This document shows positions 4,250 to 7,415 of a stretch of 7,415 nucleotides of DNA, piece by piece. The translations under genes were made by a program, and so were the position numbers. Numbering within the stretch: the first letter of the stretch is position 1; every line of letters starts with the position of its first letter. The notes under the pieces were generated by a model. That model searched no databases and was not told the DNA's origin. It saw only the letters and a program-made list of their open reading frames with translations. Source of the DNA: Actinomycetota bacterium. GTDB taxonomy: Bacteria > Actinomycetota > Actinomycetes > JACCUZ01. Location of the stretch: the NCBI GenBank assembly GCA_030841245.1, contig JAVEDG010000063.1:1-7415 (forward strand). The letters run 5' to 3'.

Positions 4250-7009
4250 TCAGGCGCGAACCTTCTCGCGGAGCTCGAACGTCTCGATCACGTCGTCGGT
4301 CTTGATGTCGTTGAACGACCCGAGGCCGATGCCGCACTCGAAGCCCTCGCGGACCTCGGTCGCGTCGTCCTTGAACCGACGCAGCGACTCGACCGTGAGG
4401 TTGTCGGCCACGACCGTGCCGTCGCGGACCAGCCTGGCCTTGGAGTTGCGGCGGATCTCCCCGCTACGGACCAGACAGCCCGCGATGTTGCCGAACTTGC
4501 TCGACCGGAACACCTCGCGGACCTCTGCGGTGCCGAGCTGCACCTCTTCGTACTCGGGCTTGAGCATGCCCTTGAGCGCAGCCTCGACCTCTTCGATCGC
4601 CTGGTAGATGACCGAGTAGTAGCGGACGTCGACGCCCTCGCGCTCGGCGAGCTCGCGGGCCTTGCCCTCCGGTCGGACGTTGAACCCGATGATGATCGCC
4701 TCGGAGGCGACCGCCAGGTTCACGTTGTTCTCGGTGATGGCGCCGACACCGCGGTCGATGATGCGCAGCGTGACCTCCTCGCCGACATCGATCTTGAGCA
4801 GTGCGTCCTCGAGCGCCTCGACCGAGCCCGAACCCTCGCCCTTGAGGATCAGGTTGAGCGTGTCGACCTTGCTCGTCTGCAGCCAGTCCTCCAGCGAGAC
4901 CCGCTTGCGGGACTTGGCCAGCGTGGCGTTGCGCTCCATGGCCTGGCGCTTCTCGGCGATCTGACGGGCGATGCGGTCCTCGTCCGCGACGAGGAACTTG
5001 TCGCCCGCGTTGGGCACCGAGGTGAAGCCGAGCACCTGGACCGGACGGGACGGCAGCGCCACGTCGAGGTTGTCGCCGTGCTCGTCGAGCATGGCGCGCA
5101 CCCGGCCGTAGGCGTCGCCGGCGACGATCGAGTCGCCGACGGCAAGCGTGCCGCGCTGCACCAGCACGGTGGCCACCGGACCGCGGCCACGGTCGAGGTG
5201 TGCCTCGATCGCGACGCCTCGGGCCGGTGCATCCTCGACAGCGCGCAGGTCGAGCGCCGCGTCGGCGGTGAGCAGGATCGACTCGAGCAGCTGGTCGATG
5301 TTCAGTGACTGCCGCGCGGAGACGTCGACGAAGATGGTCTCGCCGCCGTACTCCTCGGCCACCAGGTTGTTCTCGGTGAGCTGCTGGCGGACCTTCGCCG
5401 GGTTCGCTCCGTCGACGTCGATCTTGTTGACCGCGACGACGATCGGGACGTCGGCCGCCTGGGCGTGGTTGAGCGCCTCGATGGTCTGGGGCATCACGCC
5501 GTCGTCGGCCGCGACCACGAGCACCGCGATGTCGGTCACCTTCGCCCCGCGGGCACGCATGGCGGTGAACGCCTCGTGACCAGGGGTGTCGATGAAGGTG
5601 ATGGCCCGCTCGACGCCCTCGTGCTTGGTGTGCACCTGGTAGGCGCCGATGGTCTGCGTGATGCCGCCCGCCTCGCCCGACTGCACGTCGGTCTTGCGGA
5701 TGGCGTCGAGCAGACGAGTCTTTCCGTGGTCCACGTGACCCATGACGGTCACGACCGGGGGCCTGGCGACGAGGTCTTCGTCGTCCCAGTCGTCACCCAT
5801 GAAGTCGATGTCGAAGGACTCGAGCAGCTCGCGGTCCTCGTCCTCGGGGCTGACGATCTGCACCTGGTAGCCGAGCTCGGCACCGAGCAGCGCGAAGGTG
5901 TCCTCGTCCAGCGACTGGGTCGCGGTCGCCATCTCACCGAGGTGGAAGAGCACCGTCACCAGCGAGGCGGGGTTGGCCTCGATCTTGTCGGCGAAGTCCG
6001 TCAGGGACGAGCCGCGGGCCAGGCGTACGACGGTCGAACCGTCGCCGCGCGGGACCTGCACGCCGCCGATCGAGGGCGCCTGCATGTTGTCGAACTCTTG
6101 ACGACGCTGCTTCTTGGACTTGCGCCCACGACGCGGCGGGCCGCCCGGGCGCCCGAAGGCACCCGCCGTACCGCCACGACGAGCGCCGCCACCACGGCCA
6201 CCGCCGAAGCCACCGGGACGGCCACCGCCACCTCCGCCGGGGGCACCGAATCCGCCGCCACCTCCGCCGGGCGCGCCGCGTCCGGGGGCACCGCCACGTC
6301 CGGGAGCGCCGCCACGGCTGGGCGCACCGGGACGTCCAGGGCCACCACGACCGCCGGGTCCGCCGCCGTCACCGACTCCGGGCGCAGGGCGCTGCGGCAT
6401 CATGCCCGGGTTCGGACGTGCACCGCCGGGGCGGGGGCCGCTCTGCGGACGCGGTGCCGCACCGGGTCGGGGCATGCCCGTCGTGCCGCCGGTGGAGTAG
6501 GGGTTGTTCCCCGGACGCGGCGTGCGGCCCATGCCGCTGCTGCCGCCCGAGGTGAACGGGTTGTTGCCAGGACGCGGTCCAGCGGGCCGCGGGCCTGGTG
6601 CGCTCGGACGCGGCGGCGCTTCCGGCGATGGTGCCTGGGCGGCCGCGGGTCGCGGCTGCTCCGGGGCGACCGGCTCGCTGGGTGCCGGCGCCGGCTGGGC
6701 GACCGTCGGCTCCACAGGTGCCGGTGCGGGCGCGGCCTGGACGACAGGGGGCTCCGGCGCAACCGGAGCAGCAGCCGCCTTCTTGGCGGCGGCCTTCTTG
6801 GCAGGTGCCTTCTTCGCCGCGGCGCCATCGTCGGCGGCCCCGTCACCGGCGGGTGCGGGGAAGGCTTCCTTGAGCTTGCGGACGACTGGCGGCTCGACCG
6901 TCGACGACGCCGATCGGACGAACTCACCGAGCTCGTTGAGCTTGGTCATGACGACCTTGCTCTCGACACCGAGCTCCTTGGCGAGCTCGTAGACCCGGAC
7001 CTTTGCCAC
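4250..7009 (-). CDS. infB: Translation initiation factor IF-2
   Basis: A cytosolic GTPase that recruits fMet-tRNA to the 30S subunit and promotes 50S joining. The 919-residue length is usual for actinobacteria. The N-terminal IF2-N domain is MAKVRVYELAKELGVES to about 52. A long disordered linker follows (about 53-296): Ala/Pro/Lys-rich first, then Pro/Gly/Arg-rich with two RPGNNP repeats and poly-Gly blocks. The conserved block starts at KSKKQRRQEF (297-306), then a second IF2-N-like region (about 325-395). The G domain has GHVDHGKT (424-431), DTPGH (474-478, with the key His478), NKID (528-531) and SAR (564-566). Domains II, III and the fMet-tRNA-binding C-terminal domain follow, intact to the end. 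The start is GTG at 7009 with AGGAG at 7014-7018; an ATG at 7011 is out of frame. It is the first gene of the operon in this window after a 274-nt leader. Confidence 0.98.
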   Translation of the reverse strand: MAKVRVYELAKELGVESKVVMTKLNELGEFVRSASSTVEPPVVRKLKEAFPAPAGDGAADDGAAAKKAPAKKAAAKKAAAAPVAPEPPVVQAAPAPAPVEPTVAQPAPAPSEPVAPEQPRPAAAQAPSPEAPPRPSAPGPRPAGPRPGNNPFTSGGSSGMGRTPRPGNNPYSTGGTTGMPRPGAAPRPQSGPRPGGARPNPGMMPQRPAPGVGDGGGPGGRGGPGRPGAPSRGGAPGRGGAPGRGAPGGGGGGFGAPGGGGGGRPGGFGGGRGGGARRGGTAGAFGRPGGPPRRGRKSKKQRRQEFDNMQAPSIGGVQVPRGDGSTVVRLARGSSLTDFADKIEANPASLVTVLFHLGEMATATQSLDEDTFALLGAELGYQVQIVSPEDEDRELLESFDIDFMGDDWDDEDLVARPPVVTVMGHVDHGKTRLLDAIRKTDVQSGEAGGITQTIGAYQVHTKHEGVERAITFIDTPGHEAFTAMRARGAKVTDIAVLVVAADDGVMPQTIEALNHAQAADVPIVVAVNKIDVDGANPAKVRQQLTENNLVAEEYGGETIFVDVSARQSLNIDQLLESILLTADAALDLRAVEDAPARGVAIEAHLDRGRGPVATVLVQRGTLAVGDSIVAGDAYGRVRAMLDEHGDNLDVALPSRPVQVLGFTSVPNAGDKFLVADEDRIARQIAEKRQAMERNATLAKSRKRVSLEDWLQTSKVDTLNLILKGEGSGSVEALEDALLKIDVGEEVTLRIIDRGVGAITENNVNLAVASEAIIIGFNVRPEGKARELAEREGVDVRYYSVIYQAIEEVEAALKGMLKPEYEEVQLGTAEVREVFRSSKFGNIAGCLVRSGEIRRNSKARLVRDGTVVADNLTVESLRRFKDDATEVREGFECGIGLGSFNDIKTDDVIETFELREKVRA
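6227..6271 (-). repeat. 30-bp period repeat in the infB Gly-rich linker
   Basis: The 15-mer GCCACCTCCGCCGGG (plus strand) occurs at 6227-6241 and again at 6257-6271, a period of 30 bp or ten codons. It encodes a repeated GAPGGGGGG block in the IF2 linker. This is likely slippage-prone low-complexity coding DNA, probably variable between strains. Confidence 0.7.
6473..6574 (-). repeat. Two diverged RPGNNP-type peptide repeats in the IF2 linker
   Basis: Residues 146-160 (RPGNNPFTSGGSSGM) and 165-179 (RPGNNPYSTGGTTGM) are two copies spaced 19 residues apart; the differences are Ser/Thr swaps, Phe to Tyr and the like. Conservation of the motif pattern with substitution only of similar residues suggests the peptide itself is kept, unlike the surrounding filler. 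Confidence 0.7.
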
Positions 7010-7013
7010 ATCT

Positions 7014-7018
7014 CTCCT
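7014..7018 (-). promoter_or_regulatory. infB ribosome binding site AGGAG
   Basis: AGGAG on the minus strand (within ACAGGAGAGAT) lies four bases before the GTG at 7009 and decides that start over the out-of-frame ATG at 7011. It follows the leader hairpin (7024-7047) after only five bases, so the hairpin could affect its access. Confidence 0.75.
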
Positions 7019-7023
7019 GTCTT

Positions 7024-7047
7024 GGTCCGGGCCGGGTGGCGCGGACC
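7024..7047 (-). promoter_or_regulatory. Hairpin directly upstream of the infB Shine-Dalgarno
   Basis: In the minus-strand RNA, GGUCCG (7047-7042) pairs with CGGACC (7029-7024). After a single C/C mismatch, GCC (7040-7038) pairs with GGC (7033-7031) around an ACCC loop. It begins 4 nt after the TAA of the last mini-ORF (7054-7052) and ends 5 nt before the AGGAG. Position between a stop codon and the ribosome binding site suggests a translation-control element. From memory, Streptomyces infB genes have a similar GACGGTCC...GGACC stem here; this is not verified. Confidence 0.6.
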
Positions 7048-7051
7048 GTCG

Positions 7052-7132
7052 TTACATCACGGGGGCACTCATGTGTGCGTGCTCATCGGGCGCTCATCGC
7101 TGTTCGACCCGCTTCCGGACTCGACTGGTCAT
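7052..7132 (-). promoter_or_regulatory. Cascade of four ATGA-linked mini-ORFs in the infB leader
   Basis: Read on the minus strand, four tiny ORFs follow one another, each sharing ATGA with the next. They are MTSRVRKRVEQR (7132-7094), MSAR (7097-7083), MSTHT (7086-7069) and MSAPVM (7072-7052, ending TAA). Three successive ATGA junctions lie at 7097-7094, 7086-7083 and 7072-7069. The last stop is 42 nt before the infB GTG, with a hairpin and Shine-Dalgarno in between. Three of the four peptides start MS. No good Shine-Dalgarno precedes the first ATG (only AGG at 7136-7134). Such an arrangement would make ribosomes terminate and restart repeatedly just before infB. The reading is direct from sequence; the function is inference. 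Confidence 0.6.
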
Positions 7133-7169
7133 GCCTGACTTGTGCCGGCAGAGGAGGCGACGCGCGCAT
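7083..7169 (-). CDS. Possible 28-codon leader ORF upstream of infB
   Basis: ATG at 7169 opens a 28-residue frame with the C-terminal sequence SSPEAGRTAMSAR. It ends at the same TGA as the MSAR mini-ORF and overlaps the MSTHT mini-ORF by ATGA. It lies in the same frame as the gene ending at 7284, but three stops separate them. No clear Shine-Dalgarno is present (GGGAG about 18 nt upstream is too far). It may be an alternative entry into the mini-ORF cascade, the remnant of a ylxR tail, or chance. It encodes no recognised domain. Confidence 0.25.
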   Translation of the reverse strand: MRASPPLPAQVRHDQSSPEAGRTAMSAR

Positions 7170-7202
7170 GCGTCAGCGCGTGCAGGCTCCCGGCCACCGG
7201 TC

Positions 7203-7208
7203 AGTCTA
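7203..7208 (-). promoter_or_regulatory. Putative -10 hexamer TAGACT for infB
   Basis: TAGACT on the minus strand (in GTTAGACTGA) fits the actinobacterial -10 consensus TANNNT. It sits in the AT-richest spot of the otherwise GC-rich leader, about 70 bp before the mini-ORF cascade. No TTGACA-like -35 is seen 16-18 bp upstream. A separate infB promoter fits the large gap after the upstream gene. Confidence 0.4.
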
Positions 7209-7246
7209 ACGCGGTTTGCTCCGGCAGCGCCCCTGCGGCTCCCCCG

Positions 7247-7260
7247 TGCCCCCCGGGGCA
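7247..7260 (-). terminator. Weak GC-rich hairpin after the upstream gene
   Basis: TGCCCC and GGGGCA form a near-perfect palindrome 24 nt after the TGA at 7284; at least five pairs can form around a 4-nt loop. A second imperfect stem (CCGCAG with CTGCCGG, one bulge) follows at about 7221-7238. There is no U-tract. It may attenuate readthrough from the upstream gene into infB; evidence is structural only. Confidence 0.25.
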
Positions 7261-7283
7261 GCGATGATGCCGACGCTCAGCGC

Positions 7284-7415
7284 TCAGGAGGGCGGGATGT
7301 CGTCGTCCGGATCGCTCGGGCCGGCGTCGTTCGCACCGGCTTTGTCGGCGTCGCTGTCGAGTGTCGGCTCGGCTGACCTTGACTCGTCCTCACCGGTCGC
7401 TGGCGTCGAATGCGC
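7284..7415 (-). CDS. C-terminal tail of the gene upstream of infB (NusA or YlxR?), cut by window edge
   Basis: Only the last 43 residues are in the window. They are acidic and disordered-looking (for example TGEDESRSAEPTLDSDADKA, then PSDPDDDIPPS and TGA at 7286-7284). Codon use is like the neighbours, with G/C in third positions. No domain is visible. By the usual actinobacterial order rimP-nusA-ylxR-infB it should be ylxR or nusA. An acidic tail fits NusA or a tailed YlxR; the YlxR signature (RTCVGCR-like) would lie outside the window if present. If it is NusA, ylxR is absent between it and infB. Confidence 0.55.
   Translation of the reverse strand, partial: AHSTPATGEDESRSAEPTLDSDADKAGANDAGPSDPDDDIPPS

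Noticed and set aside
3518..5308. Long plus-strand open frame opposite rbfA, DUF503 and infB
   Set aside because: It is antisense to three secure genes; its composition (Asp/Leu/Arg-rich, no domain) is the usual shadow of high-GC coding DNA.
6114..6500. Extremely proline-rich plus-strand frame
   Set aside because: It is the antisense reading of the Gly/Arg-rich IF2 linker codons.
5465..7138. Long plus-strand open frame opposite the N-terminal half of infB
   Set aside because: It is low-complexity Arg/Thr/Ala/Gly-rich antisense of the IF2 linker, with no recognisable domain.
7160..7181. ACGCGC/GCGCGT inverted repeat with a GCATGC core in the infB leader
   Set aside because: It has only six pairs of alternating G/C sequence, which arises readily by chance at this base composition; no positional argument supports it.
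7083..7284. Stop-codon readthrough joining the upstream gene to the 28-codon frame
   Set aside because: They are in the same frame, but three stops lie between them (7286-7284, then a TAG near 7208 and a TGA at 7175-7173), so readthrough is implausible.
7071..7376. Plus-strand frame containing VRTGFVGVAVECR, faintly like the YlxR cysteine motif
   Set aside because: It is on the strand opposite to the operon, the motif spacing is wrong, and the frame overlaps the acidic-tail gene and infB leader; coincidence.

Overview
The window is chromosomal DNA of a high-GC actinobacterium. Evidence for this is the strongly G/C third codon positions, frequent GTG starts, the Gly/Pro/Arg-rich IF2 linker, and the order infB, DUF503 (ylxP), rbfA, truB. 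A member of the Nocardioidaceae or a relative is a guess only. No tRNA, rRNA, CRISPR array, insertion sequence or phage gene was seen.

Left part (1-2514): the 5' end of a kynureninase gene (kynU, minus strand, cut by the window edge) diverges from a two-gene plus-strand unit. That unit is a GNAT N-acetyltransferase followed by a multi-pass GT-C (family 39/ArnT-like) membrane glycosyltransferase, joined by a GTGA start/stop overlap. The 130-bp divergent spacer holds a 16-bp inverted repeat. It also holds a TAGGGT -10-like hexamer six bases before the only usable kynU start, which suggests a leaderless mRNA.

Middle (2515-7009): a minus-strand translation and ribosome-maturation operon reads, in transcription order, infB (IF2), ylxP-like DUF503, rbfA and truB. 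The last three are tightly packed: rbfA starts 2 nt after the DUF503 stop, with its Shine-Dalgarno inside the DUF503 tail, and truB overlaps rbfA by ATGA. A strong GC-rich hairpin sits just after infB. truB and the glycosyltransferase gene converge on a short hairpin that may act as a shared terminator.

Right part (7010-7415): the minus-strand tail of the gene upstream of infB (an acidic C-terminus, possibly NusA or YlxR) ends at 7284. A 274-nt leader then precedes infB. It contains a -10-like TAGACT, a chain of four tiny ORFs each overlapping the next by ATGA, and a hairpin just before the infB Shine-Dalgarno. This leader is the most interesting part of the window: it looks like a termination-reinitiation cascade placed ahead of the gene for the initiation factor itself.
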